Assembly (NCBI GenBank): GCA_024220525.1
Contig: JAMYWO010000103.1
Coordinates: 46,723 to 110,722 of the forward strand
Origin: Cochliopodium minus
Lineage: Eukaryota; Discosea; Himatismenida; Cochliopodiidae
Direction of reading: 5' to 3'
Length of the DNA stretch: 64,000 nt
In this document: positions 22,401 through 33,300 of the stretch, one piece after another
Position numbering within the stretch: position 1 is the first letter of the stretch
Layout: every line of letters starts with the position of its first letter
The notes under the pieces: model-generated
Database searches by the model: none
Told to the model about the DNA's origin: nothing
The model's input: only the letters and a program-made list of their open reading frames with translations
Position numbers and translations under genes: made by a program

Positions 22401-23182
22401 CCGCCATCTATCATTTTTTATTTTTATTAAAACAATATTCAATTATTTGAAGTTTTTTTTCATTCATAAATTTTAGTTTACCGATACACAAAATACGAAA
22501 GATTCCCTTTTGGACATCAGGGGACAAATTGGTGTTGGTCAAATCAGCAACCAAACTTCTCAATCTCCGCTCTGTGGTCTGGTTATGTTCATCAATGGAA
22601 GTCACCAAGTTCTTGAAAGTTTCCTCTGTATGCTTCTTCTGTTCATCTAAGTTTGATATCACTTCTGTATGTTTTTTATCTGTCTCTTTTGATAATTCAG
22701 TTAATTTCTTTTCGTTATTTTCATTCAGATTTTTTATTTCTGTCAAAATCTCTTTCCCTTTCTCTTCTTCGGTTTTCTTTTGATTGTTTATCTCTTGCAT
22801 TATTTTCGTTTGGGAATCTTGTATGTTTGTATTTTGCTTGGAAAGGAATTTGATCATTTCATTCAGATTCTTATTGTTGATATCCATATCTTGTGACTTT
22901 TCTTCTTTCTAAAAATTAAAAAAAGAATATATTTTATTTTATAACATTATAATTGATACCCCTTTATATATAAAAGCATCTATCAAATATTTGATCTATA
23001 TATAAATTCTTTCTTACCAGATAATTATCATAGTAGATATATCCTATTGCTGAGAGCAATGATGAAAAGGTGGCACCAAATACGAATGATCCAACCTTTG
23101 ATGTACCTTCTGATAAATTTCTTTTGAACAGATTCTTATTTAACAAAGTCTTCTTTCCAAATTTTTTGAAATGCCTAAACAT
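19497..23182 (-). CDS. membrane-anchored patatin-like phospholipase
   Basis: Exons 23182-23018, 22908-22482, 22406-22391 (16 nt), 22320-22212, 22140-22065, 21921-21742, 21450-21268, 20849-20715, 20395-20258, 20130-20062, 20005-19816 and 19734-19497. The N-terminus is basic ([14 protein letters not shown]), then a hydrophobic segment ([20 protein letters not shown]), which suggests mitochondrial targeting or a membrane anchor. Next is a coiled coil of about 140 residues. The patatin core shows DGGGIRG (oxyanion hole, split over the 16-nt exon), GTSTG (nucleophile elbow Ser) and [11 protein letters not shown] (catalytic Asp). A Ser-Asp dyad lipid acyl hydrolase acting on phospholipids or acylglycerols is expected. 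Introns are rich in A/T microsatellites (20520-20570, 21100-21240). Confidence 0.87.
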
Positions 23183-23433
23183 TTTCCAATTTTATTTTTT
23201 TTATATTGCTTTTTAACAAAATTTCTGTCTTTGAGACTCAAAAATGTATAAGACTATTGAGGAGAAATGGAAAATTTGAAACATATTTAATTATAAAATC
23301 AACATTATATATTCTTTAATTTAAATAATTATTGGTCATATCTTTTTGAAACCTCCATATATCTGAAGATTTTCTTCACTTATCGTTATTCTCCAAGAAT
23401 TTCCTAAAAAATGTTAATAAATGAGCTCAATTT

Positions 23434-23762
23434 TTAGAATATTTGGGTTTTATAATTGTACTTTTTTGCATTTTCGATCATTTCTTGCTTTCTTTTTCTC
23501 AGTATATCTTCTCTTTTCATTCTTGAATCGATTATTTCATTTTCCTTTTGGGAATTTGTATTTACATTTGTATTATTGATTATATTTTTCTTTATACCAA
23601 CTATTGGATCAGGCTATGGGAAATTATTTTAAAAAATGATGAAATAAAAAGTGGATTGTTCATAATATGAAATATATATACTTTAGATGTTGCCAAGAAT
23701 ATCAAAAATCCAAATCCAATCACAATAATCAATAAAACAATGAAAAATATTGCCAGTAACAT
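23434..23762 (-). CDS. small single-pass membrane protein
   Basis: Exon 23762-23682 gives MLLAIFFIVLLIIVIGFGF LIF, a single hydrophobic helix at the extreme N-terminus. Exon 23613-23434 adds a polar, Lys/Glu-rich tail (SRMKREDILRKRKQEMIENA). About 80 residues. The 3' end is uncertain: a GT at the AAA-AAG junction could splice to 23395 and end in TGA a few codons later. Family unknown. Confidence 0.5.
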
Positions 23763-24087
23763 TTTTTTTTTTCTATTTTCTAATTCATATATAATTAATA
23801 TTGTATCAAATTAGATTGATAATTCGATTTGCAACTTCAATTGATCTTTTTTTGGGATGAGATCAATGGCCAAACTCAGATTTTGATTTTTTTTTTTTTT
23901 GAATGCATCCTATTAGATTATAGTAATAATTTTTTTTATTTTCTAATTTATTTTCATTAGAAAATAAAAATAAAAAAAAATCAAATTCTTTGATTGGCTT
24001 GTAAAATTTAATTATATTCATCAATTATTTAAAGTATTTTTATCAATATTTTATATAAATTTTGAAAAAAAAAGGCACGCGAGAGAA

Positions 24088-24856
24088 ATGACTGAAGTTA
24101 AATTATTTGATAAGTGGTAAACAATTATTTTTTCTAAATATACCTTTTTTTTAATAAAGCTGACTCTTTAAAATTTTTATATCTCTTTAAATTTATAAAA
24201 ATATTTATAATTGAGAAAATTGAAGGAAAAAAATATAAAAAATCTATTAAAAATCTTTGAATTCAGAAAAATTGAAATATATTTATAATCTTTCGAATAA
24301 TAGGTCTTATGAATCCGTTGAATGCAAAGATATTGCTCTTGAAGATTATCTTGCAGTTAAACAAAAAACCAAATATAAACAATATCTTCCACACACTGCA
24401 GGAAGATATAACGCTAAAAGATTTAGAAAAGGACAATGCCCAATCGTTGAACGTTTGGTTAACAGTTTGATGATGCACGGAAGAAATAACGGTAAAAAAC
24501 TTTTGGCTGTTAGAATTGTCAAACACGCATTAGAATTGATTCATTTGGCAACCGATCAAAATCCACTCCAAATTCTCGTTGATGCAATCACCTTTTCTGG
24601 ACCAAGAGAAGATTCCACCAGAGTAGGAAGTGCAGGTACCGTAAGAAGAGAGGCTGTTGATGTTTCTCCTTTGAGAAGAGTAAATCAAGGTATTTATCTT
24701 TTGGTAAGTGGTGCTCGTTCCTCTGCTTTCAGAAGCTCTAAAAGTATTGCTGAATGCCTTGCTGATGAACTCATTGCAGCAGCCAACAAAACTTCTACTT
24801 CTTATGCTATTAAAAAGAAAGATGAACTCGAACGTGTTGCAAAGACCAATCGTTAA
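24088..24856 (+). CDS. RPS5: 40S ribosomal protein S5 (uS7)
   Basis: Exons 24088-24116 ([10 protein letters not shown]) and 24304-24856. The assembled 193-residue protein follows eukaryotic RPS5 throughout: [68 protein letters not shown] and the C-terminus [18 protein letters not shown]. It binds the head of the small subunit at the E site. Only the first 10 residues are shorter than in animals. One intron near the 5' end is typical of highly expressed genes. AT-rich promoter sequence lies upstream (23763-24087), with no distinct element. Confidence 0.97.
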
Positions 24857-25367
24857 CACATATTTTATTTGTTTCTATTTTTTATTCAATTAAAATTCCA
24901 ATATAAAAGTAGTTGACTTTATTTAAATTCATATCTTCTTTCAAAACTTTTCTAAATATCAAGCTGTAAGTTTTAAAATAAAAATATAATTTTTAAATAT
25001 AATTGATGGAGTTAAAATAACAAGGTTTTGTTGATAAACATGGGTCTAAAAATCATTTTTTAGGACAGTTACTGCCCACTCACTCTTTTTCACTATCAAA
25101 AAAATTTTTGATTGGAGGGTGTATTTTTTAAAAACAAGCATTTCTGAACAAACACTCTAGACATTTTTATCACTATCCAAAGTTTGTTATGTCAACTATT
25201 TTTTTTTTTTGAGGTATAATTTGAATTATATCACAAAAAAAAATAAAAAAAAAGTCTTTGTTTAATCCAAACAACCTAAACCAACCATATATAACCAACT
25301 ACCTAAACCAACCATATAAACCAACCACCTAAACCAACCATATAAACCAACCACCTAAACCAACCAA
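24857..25367. repeat. intergenic with 27-bp tandem repeat (25270-25366)
   Basis: The last 97 bp before the kinase ATG hold about 3.5 copies of a 27-bp unit (AACCAACCATATAAACCAAC then CACCTAA). It is C-rich on this strand, unlike the surrounding DNA. An A/T palindrome TCAAAAAAATTTTTGA lies near 25097. The repeat may be the 5' leader of the kinase gene or the edge of an insertion. Confidence 0.7.
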
Positions 25368-26312
25368 ATGAAAACTGCCTGCATGGGATGTAAAAAAAGG
25401 AAACAAACCCTAATCACTCAAAAACAATCAAATAAATATTATTCAACTTTGTGCAAGTCTTGTAGAGTGTCATTTGACACTTGTAATACTATGGTCAGGC
25501 AAGAACAACTTAAGAGCGAATTGAAAGATATTTTGAGATCATCGACACTACAAAAAGGCAAACTTGGTAGACTGTACTTCGATAAGGAACAATCACTTGA
25601 GTACAATTGTGTTATTGTAAAAAATCTTATCTTGGAAAAGGATGAACAAAAAGTTTCTGTACTTTTTAAAATAGTTAACTACAACTTTGCATCTATCAGA
25701 GAATTACAGATAACAATCTTACTAAGTGAAATCAAGAAAGAAAATCAGTGGTTATCTCTTTCAAAAATCGAGGGATTTTATACTCAAAAATCAGCACATG
25801 ATATTTTGGACGTTTTGGATCCAAATAATAGAGTTATAAAACGAAACAAAAATGAAATCTATATACTAATGATTCTAGAGAATTGTGGTGAATCGTTATG
25901 TGAATATAAATTTCCTTCTAAAAAAGATTTGATAATTTCAATCTTTCCTTTACTCGATTCATATTGTTTGTTGATGAAAGAATTTGACTTTACCCATGGA
26001 GACATAGCCGCAAGAAATATCGTCTCAAGGAAATCAAAAAAAAAAGTATTAGTAGAAATTTTTGATAAAACATACGAAACAAACTCCATCCTAACTTTTA
26101 TTGACTTTGGAAGATCATACCTTTCTGTTAATATAAATGGAATTACCAAAGAACTACACACTTCTTTTTATAAAAGCATGACAGAAGATTTTAGAGATTT
26201 CAAAAACACGATAAATGAAGTATTAAAATATAATAGATACAAGCTTATTGACTTCAATAATTGCCATACTTTTGATCAATTAAAAACAAAGTTGTTTAGT
26301 GAATTAAATTAA
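25368..26312 (+). CDS. intronless kinase-like protein with N-terminal zinc ribbon
   Basis: 314 residues in one exon. The N-terminus has two Cys pairs (CMGCKKRK and CKSC, 24 residues apart), a plausible zinc ribbon. The C-terminal two thirds show a protein-kinase-like C-lobe: DFTHGDIAARNIVSRKSKKK (catalytic-loop Asp and Asn) and ILTFIDFGRSYL (DFG). No clear glycine-rich loop is visible; YILMILENCGESL could be the hinge. The gene lacks introns in an intron-dense region and stops 3 bp from the next gene on the other strand. This suggests acquisition by transfer or retroposition; a large DNA virus source is possible but unproven. Confidence 0.7.
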   Translation: MKTACMGCKKRKQTLITQKQSNKYYSTLCKSCRVSFDTCNTMVRQEQLKSELKDILRSSTLQKGKLGRLYFDKEQSLEYNCVIVKNLILEKDEQKVSVLFKIVNYNFASIRELQITILLSEIKKENQWLSLSKIEGFYTQKSAHDILDVLDPNNRVIKRNKNEIYILMILENCGESLCEYKFPSKKDLIISIFPLLDSYCLLMKEFDFTHGDIAARNIVSRKSKKKVLVEIFDKTYETNSILTFIDFGRSYLSVNINGITKELHTSFYKSMTEDFRDFKNTINEVLKYNRYKLIDFNNCHTFDQLKTKLFSELN

Positions 26313-26315
26313 ATT

Positions 26316-27085
26316 TTATTTTGATTTTCTTTTTCTTTTTCTATTATTTTCTTCTTGAAGTTTTTGAAGCTTATCGAAAAAATAAGATTTGTCTCTTCTA
26401 GTATCATTCCTTGTGTATAGTGGTTCTTCCGCTTCTTTACCTGTTAATTCCTTTATTTTTTCTCTAATCTGAGGTAAAGTGATCGAATTATAGTTCATGG
26501 TCACTTCATCTAAACTAACATCTTCACTCTCCGAGAAACTAACATATAAATCCACATATTTTTCTTGATTGGAATGCTCATTACGCTCAGCAATTTTATC
26601 AGATTTATTTGAAAATCTTGATTTTATTGAGTTATTGGGTGACTCTTTTTCGATAGGTTTCTTTGGTGGCTCTTTTTTTGGTGGAGGTTTCTTTGGTGAC
26701 TCTTTTTCGATAGGTTTCTTTGATGAGTCTTTATTTGGTGGCTCTTTCTTTCTTTCGTCTTTAGAGGAATTTTGCGAAATTGATTGAATCTCTAATTGAT
26801 TGACTAATTCTTTGGTGATAGGGTGATCATATTTTTTGGTATCACTTATGTGTTCACTTTTTAATATTTGAACAATTTCAGAAACTCTTTTCGTTTTTTC
26901 TTTATGTGACTCCCATATTTCTCAATCTTCTTCTCCATCAAATAAAATTTCTTGGGGAAGACTATCCACAAATTTTCTGAAAGAGTTAATAAATTGAACT
27001 TTGTTTTTGCTCATTCCCAAATATTCCAAAATTTTTTGAGGAAATTTGAAGTCAATACAATCCAGTTGGCATATACAAAAGGTTT
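26316..27085 (-). pseudogene. Pro/Lys-rich ORF with internal TGA
   Basis: The frame opens after an acceptor-like TATAG at 27086 and runs to the TAA at 26316. The TGA at 26922-26924 breaks it between LPQEILFDGEED and EIWESHKEKTKRVSEI. Both sides read as coding, in the same frame. The middle is a repeat rich in KKPIEKESPKKPPPKKEPP. The start FKFPQKILEYL echoes SFPQKIFEMY near the end of the adjacent DIL gene, so it may be a decayed extra exon or duplicate of that gene. TGA serves as a stop elsewhere in the window (35377), so readthrough is not the default explanation. Function unknown. Confidence 0.5.
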
Positions 27086-27134
27086 CTATAATGTATAATT
27101 TTTAAAATTAAAATTGACCAAAAATAAAAATTAA

Positions 27135-28835
27135 TTAAAAATCATAAATATCTTCTCCTTTATTTAAATCAAAATCAAATACATCTGAGCTTATTTGAAG
27201 GTATTCTATATTTTCGTTTCTTTTCTCGAGAAAAATGGAATACATTTCAAATATTTTTTGAGGGAAAGAAATGTTGTTGAGATCTTCTTGTTGGATGTTG
27301 TGATAGTTGTTCAAATTTAGTGTTTCAACATTTAAAGGGAGAAGTAGAAGATTCACATCCTGAATAGACTTGTCATTATCGAAAATATCAGAAATTTCAA
27401 ACAAAGAGATGATTTTTTTGACTTGTTTGATATCAAGAAAAGGACAAATAACCCTTTGAACGTTTTCTATATTTGTGTTATCATCAATTTCACTATTTAT
27501 AAGATCATCCAATTGTTTCAAAATTTTCAACTCATTCAAAGGAACTGCCAAAAAAGGGTAATACTCTAAATCAAACAAAGGCAAAGTATCAGCTATCACT
27601 TGGATGGATTCTTTGTATTCTTTAGGGTCTTTTAATTCTCCAGACAATATTGTATTAATAATAATAGCGGATAGGTGATAAAAAGTTTCTCCAAATAAAT
27701 ATTTTATTATTTGTACATTCACGTGGTTTTTGAGGAGAGAGGAAATAGCATCCAACAATTTATTTTGAACCTCTTCAACAAACAAATAAGCATTGTTAGA
27801 TTCGAAAAAGTACTCTGTCATCAACTTGATCTCTTCAAAAATGATGAAAAAAAATTTATTGCAATAAGCATCTAAAATGTCTTTTAAACTGTGGTCGACC
27901 TCTATTTTATTTTCCACTTTTCTTGGACTAATAGTTTGATTTATACTGTCGTTTATTTTGAATCTCATCAGTTGTATGAACAAAGGTATGTTCGTTAATT
28001 GGAAACAAATTGATTTCATTTCTGACACTTTATTTGCACAAATTTCAAAAGATGTGATAATATGTTCTGTCAAAATAAAGTAAGGAAATTGCGAGAATTT
28101 TTTTTTTTTTAAAAAAAAAACCTATTAGAGGCAAGTCGTTCATGTCCACGCTATCCCAATGGTGGATACAATGATAAATTACAAATGTAGAAACTGGAAT
28201 GTCTGTCAATAAAATAAAAAAATGAGGTAAATATTTCTTGCTTTTGTTAATTTGGATTTTTATAAATCATTATTATATTTAAAAAAAAAAAATCCACTTT
28301 TTTTTTGAAATGAGCTAATATTATACATATTCTTTTTTGAGAAAATCTTTATATTATTACCTCCCTCAAATTCACATTCCAGATTTGCAAGAAAATCCAT
28401 CAAACAATATTGAGCTTCCACGAAGGATTTTTTGGTCATCTTGATCAATTTGTCTATCTCTTCCCCAAACGAGATATACGTCAACATTTTTGGATCGAAG
28501 AGATCTTTGAGGAGATAGATTTGAGATAAATAGGAGATGTTGAAGAGTTCTTGTGATTCTTTTTCTTTCAACATCTCCAATTCTTTCAATTGAGCCTCTA
28601 ATTTCTCTATCCCTGGTTTCATCTCTATTGAATGTTCCACCATATTATTTGAGATCAATGAATTCAAGAAAATATCCATCGAGTTCAACAGCACTTTTTA
28701 TTTAAAGACCATATTTGATCAAATATATTCTTAAATATTTAATTTATAAAAATTTAGTCTTTGTTGGGACATACCATCTCCATTCAGATCTATATCAATT
28801 GATTTTTTGATATCATTTGAATGTTTTTCGTTCAT
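27135..28835 (-). CDS. dilute (DIL)-domain-like protein
   Basis: Exons 28835-28775, 28693-28361, 28202-28122 and 28066-27135, phases 1-1-1. About 470 residues, mostly helical. The block STFVIYHCIHHWDSVDMNDL followed by EHIITSFEICANKVSEM... resembles the start of DIL domains (CIxxW...), and GETFYHLSAIIINTILSGEL lies further on. DIL domains occur in myosin V tails and Ras effectors such as afadin, binding cargo or GTPase partners. No motor or RA domain is present. The start ATG was chosen as the only one before the first donor; an upstream exon is possible. Confidence 0.55.
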
Positions 28836-28964
28836 TGAAAAATCAGTACTAATATTGGTCTCAAAGTCAAAGTTCAATTTTTTTTTTTTTATTTAAAAAT
28901 ACAAATTTAAATCAAAAAAAAAAAAAAAGAGAAAACACTTTGTTTATAAAGGGCCATTCAAATG

Positions 28965-29822
28965 CTAAACATCCTGAAATTCAACATTATTGTCATTATC
29001 TTCTTGTTCGTTGTTTTGAAAACCAAGTGAGGAGAAGTCATACCTTAACATTGAATGATCCTTATGTTGATAAAAATTAAAACCTTCTTCTGTTGTTTTG
29101 ATAAAAGTTGTATAGTTAACGGTTTTTAAATCTAAATGCTCTTCTTTTGCAAGCATCTCAAGAGCAAAAACATTTCCTTTATAACCTGTTGTATAAATGT
29201 GATCAACATTTACATTTGCCTTGTTTTCAAGGAGAAATTTGATCATCTTTGGGTGATCTCTACATATAGCTGAATGTAAAGGTGTCCAATTCTTTATTTT
29301 CGCATTAACCAAATCTTGATCTTGTGCCAATCTGTGTTTGATGATCATCTGTGCTATTTCAGGACTGTCACTTGACATTGAATGCAAAATGTTTTTTTGA
29401 TAATTGTCCCTTGCCAATGGGCTAGCTCCCTTTTCGAGTAGTTTTTGAATAATTGAAACATTTGGTTGGTGTCTTGTAGTTGCCAAGTATAATGGAGTGC
29501 CTGGATTTTTACAGTGACAAACTTCAATATCAATTTCGGGCACTTCTAGTAGTAATTCAACTAAATTTGTATTATTACTAAGTATTGCATAGTGTAGTAA
29601 AGACCAGTTACGCCCTCCTCCCAATTCATTTATATCTTTTACTCTGGGTAATAAACTCCTAAACACCTCATAGTTACCTTCTTTTGCAACTTGAAATATA
29701 TCTATTTGCTCCCTGCTGGATTTATCCCCAGGTGTATCTACTTGGAAAAGTTTTCTATTTTTTTTATTTTCAACCTCATTTGTGCCATCATTCATTTCAT
29801 TTGGTAAACAAATTCTTTTCAT
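28965..29822 (-). CDS. ankyrin-repeat protein (285 aa, intronless)
   Basis: Single exon. It begins MKRICLPNEMNDGTNEVE with a KKNRK cluster that could act as a nuclear signal. Then come about five ankyrin repeats: NWSLLHYAILSNNTNLVELL, GTPLYLATTRHQPNVSIIQK, QKNILHSMSSDSPEIAQMI, WTPLHSAICRDHPKMIKFLL and a degenerate last one. It ends in an acidic Asn/Glu tail. A protein-binding role is expected; the partner is unknown. It is not closely similar in sequence to the larger ankyrin gene at 37228. Confidence 0.8.
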   Translation of the reverse strand: MKRICLPNEMNDGTNEVENKKNRKLFQVDTPGDKSSREQIDIFQVAKEGNYEVFRSLLPRVKDINELGGGRNWSLLHYAILSNNTNLVELLLEVPEIDIEVCHCKNPGTPLYLATTRHQPNVSIIQKLLEKGASPLARDNYQKNILHSMSSDSPEIAQMIIKHRLAQDQDLVNAKIKNWTPLHSAICRDHPKMIKFLLENKANVNVDHIYTTGYKGNVFALEMLAKEEHLDLKTVNYTTFIKTTEEGFNFYQHKDHSMLRYDFSSLGFQNNEQEDNDNNVEFQDV

Positions 29823-30289
29823 AGTAAAATATGATTATTGATCAAGAAGATAAAAGGATAAAATCTCTTGAGTTATATAATTTTCAAGAATTTATCTTTT
29901 TTCAATTTTTTTTTTTTTTTTTCCATTATTAATAATTATTCTTGTTTAATTCGAATTTAAAATTTTAAAGATCCTACAACTATAATTGAGTTAATTCAAT
30001 ATATCAACAAGAATTTGTCAAATCTAGAATATTTAAATTATTTATCATTTTAATGGATTATCAATTCAAAAATATAAAGATTGAGAGGAATTGAATATTT
30101 TATACCTTATTGTTCTATTGGTGAAAAATGAAATTTTAATTATTTCTTTTTTAAAATGGAAATCATGTTTGATAAATACAATAGAACTATTATAGCAAGC
30201 ACCAAGTATACATTGATCATTCTTTTCTGCACAANATTTTTTATTTTTTATTTTTTATTTTTTTATTTTTTATTTTTTATTTTTTATTT

Positions 30290-30326
<37 letters not shown>

Positions 30327-30332
30327 TCTTAC
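29823..30332. other. intergenic DNA, ambiguous base and (TTTTTA)n array at a gene break
   Basis: 29823-30234 carries no convincing gene. Base 30235 is ambiguous. From 30236 to about 30327 is a (TTTTTTA)n-like microsatellite. The alpha-mannosidase (minus strand) runs into this array from the right and its remaining C-terminal exons are not on the left side. Confidence 0.8.
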
Positions 30333-33300
30333 TTCCAAGTTTGTCTGTAATCCTTTTTACGGTACATCAAGTCTGCACCTTCCGAATCAGTCCTAATAAA
30401 AGATTAAATTGATCAATTTTTTTTTTAAATTAAAAGTTCAAAATTAACAAGAAAATTATTCTTATTTTTTTTTAATTTTTTTTTTTAAATTATTTGATTT
30501 AAAAATTTTTGATTTTTTTTTTTTAATTTTTTTAAATTTTTTTTTTGTTACCAGTATTCGTTGTTGGAAGAAATGTTGGTTTTGAATCTGGTGATGACTT
30601 CTTTTCCATAGCCGTCGTCAATGGGAATAGGACCAATTGTAGTTTCAAACTCCAAATAGTTTGCTCCTGGATAAAGTCTGATTGTTTGGTATGCCTATTA
30701 AAATAAAAAAATAATAATTTTTTTAATAAAAAAAAATAATGAATAATAAAAACAAAAATAATCAAAATAATAAATAATGAGAAAAAATGTTTAAAGAAAA
30801 TATTTAATCACAAAAATATATTTTTTATTAAATTAATAAAATAATAAAAATGAGAAAAAAAAATGTTTTAAGAATAAATAAGTAATGATGATAATAAATA
30901 AGAATAAAGAAAAAAAATTAACAAATAAGAAGAATAAAGAAAAAATAATAAATTTAAAAATAAAAAATTATATAAAAAAAAAATATTTTAAAAAAAAATA
31001 TTTTAAAAAAAAATATTTTAAAAAAAAATATTTAAAAAAAAAATATTAAAAGAAAATATCAAAAAATATGAAAAGAAAAATCAATGAAATGCTTTTTGAA
31101 ATAAAATAATTTTTTTACCCAATTAGAAAAGTATTGTCTGACTTCGGACACTACAGGACCGTTTACTTGAGTAAGGGATGGGTTTTGGTTTATGGTGACA
31201 GTAGATTTCAAGTCTGGTCTGAAAATGTAAGCTCCACTTGCTGTTTTTACAAAAAATGGAAATAAAAAATTTAAAATAAAATAAATAAAAAAATTTAAAA
31301 TAAAATAAATGATTGGAAATTTAAAATAAAATAAATAATTGGAAATTTTTTATTATTTTTTTTTTTACCTTGAGTGCTATTTGTAGATGGAACATACCAC
31401 TTTTAAAGAAAATGAATATTATAAAATTATTGACATTAAAATTGTAAATGGCAAATAATTATAAAAAAAATAAAAAAAAAAAATTAATTGAAAACGAAAA
31501 AATTATTTAAAATTTAAAATAAAAGAAAAAATAATTTTTTTTTTTTTTAAAAAAAAATGATTAAAAAAAGGATTTTACTTGAATATCTTCTTCAACATAA
31601 ATGGAGATGCCAGATTTTTTGTTGACAATAGAAGATAATTTCCCGCTGTTTTCATTGAACTGAACTTTCAAAATTTCGTTTTCAAGAACAGGACTTTCTC
31701 CGAACTTGGAAGGAGAGTGGGGAGCATAGTAGCTGTGTTTGGTATTTACATTGTTGGTTCTTTGGATGAAGAAGGTGTTGAATCCCATTGGAGGCAATTT
31801 AGCTGCGAATACTGCAATGTATGGAGATGTTTTATCATCATTTGTAACAAATTGGACTGTCACAGGAGATCCTATATTTCATTTGAATTTATTTTTTATT
31901 GTTTATCTTTATTTTTTTATTTCATTTTTTATAATATTTTAATGCATGATTTATTTGTTTGTAATTAAATTTTATTGTTCATTTTCATTTAATAATTTTT
32001 TTTTTTTTATATTTTTAATCTATGATTTTTATTGTTTAAAACGTTATTTATTTCTTGTTATTTCTTTTGTTATTGATTTTAATTTTTTTTTTTTTTTATA
32101 TTTTTAATCTCTGATTTTTATTGTTCATATTAATGATTTTTATTCTATGAATACATTTTATTCTTGTGATTTTAAATATATTTTATTTCATTTATTATTT
32201 CTTATTCTAAATCATTTTTTTATTTTTTTTTACCACTTTGGTCAGATACAGAAATGGATTGAGAAGGAACAGGGATTCTTACATATTCTGTTCTGGAAAA
32301 ACCAATAGGGTTGTACAAAACGAGAGGAAGAACGCTTCCACTACCAATGTTTTGGGTATTAGCACAAACAGAAATGTTCCTTTGTAAAATAAAAATTAAT
32401 TAAAACGAAAAAAATACAAAAATAATTTTAAAAATAAAAATTAAAAAACGATTTTAATATTAATTTAAAAATAAAAAATTAATATTGAAATTTGAAATAA
32501 TATTATTATAAATATTGAAAATTTTTTTTTTACAGGTGATCACAGAAAGAAAAAGTCAAAGAATTGGAATTAGGTTGAATTTTCATGATGTCATTCAATA
32601 CTCCGTCCCAAACAGAGTAGAGGGATTGGGTTCCGATAGAAAGTCTCTCAGCATAATCAAAAGCAACTGCTTGTTTTTCTGTTCCCGCGATTGCATCATG
32701 ATGTTGTCTTTTTATTTTTTTAAAATATTTTAAAATATTGGTTATTAGTTCAATAAACGCAATAAAAAAATTTTTTAAAAAATTAAAATAATTTAAAATT
32801 TAAAAATAAAAATAAAAATTTCTTACGCTTTTTTTATTGTTTGAGAAAGAAATTAAATTTTTTTTTGAAATTTTTTTTTTTTAATAAAAAGACTTTACCA
32901 ATCCCAACAGCCAATCTTGCGACATCTACAGCAGGGAGATACAAAGAGGAGTTGGCACTAGAAGAAGCCAAGAGTTTGTAAGAAGCATAGAGGAGATTTT
33001 CTCTTGTTCTGACGTATGCTTTGAGAGAAGGTCTTGATGTGAAGTATCCACTCCAACATGAATACATGTTATCACGGTATGGAAAGAAATCATCTGTCTT
33101 TACTGTCCATGTCAAGTTTTTATAGTAGATCTTTAATATAATTTTTAAAATAAATTAAAGTTTTAAATAAAATATCTTTAAAATTAGAAAAAATAAAAAA
33201 ACAAAAAATAATTTTATTTAAAAAATTAAAAGTTAATAATGAAATATTTTTAGAAATAAAATTCTTTTTACAGCTTTGGTGTAAATGGATGGAGTCGAGT

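Noticed and set aside
24263-24859. Antisense frames over RPS5
   Set aside because: They are shadows of a certain ribosomal protein gene; their codons are reverse complements of conserved residues.
26922-26924. TGA decoded as Trp or Sec in this genome
   Set aside because: All Trp positions in confidently assembled genes use TGG, and MRM1 ends with TGA after a complete motif 3. One internal TGA is better explained as a broken gene or an error.
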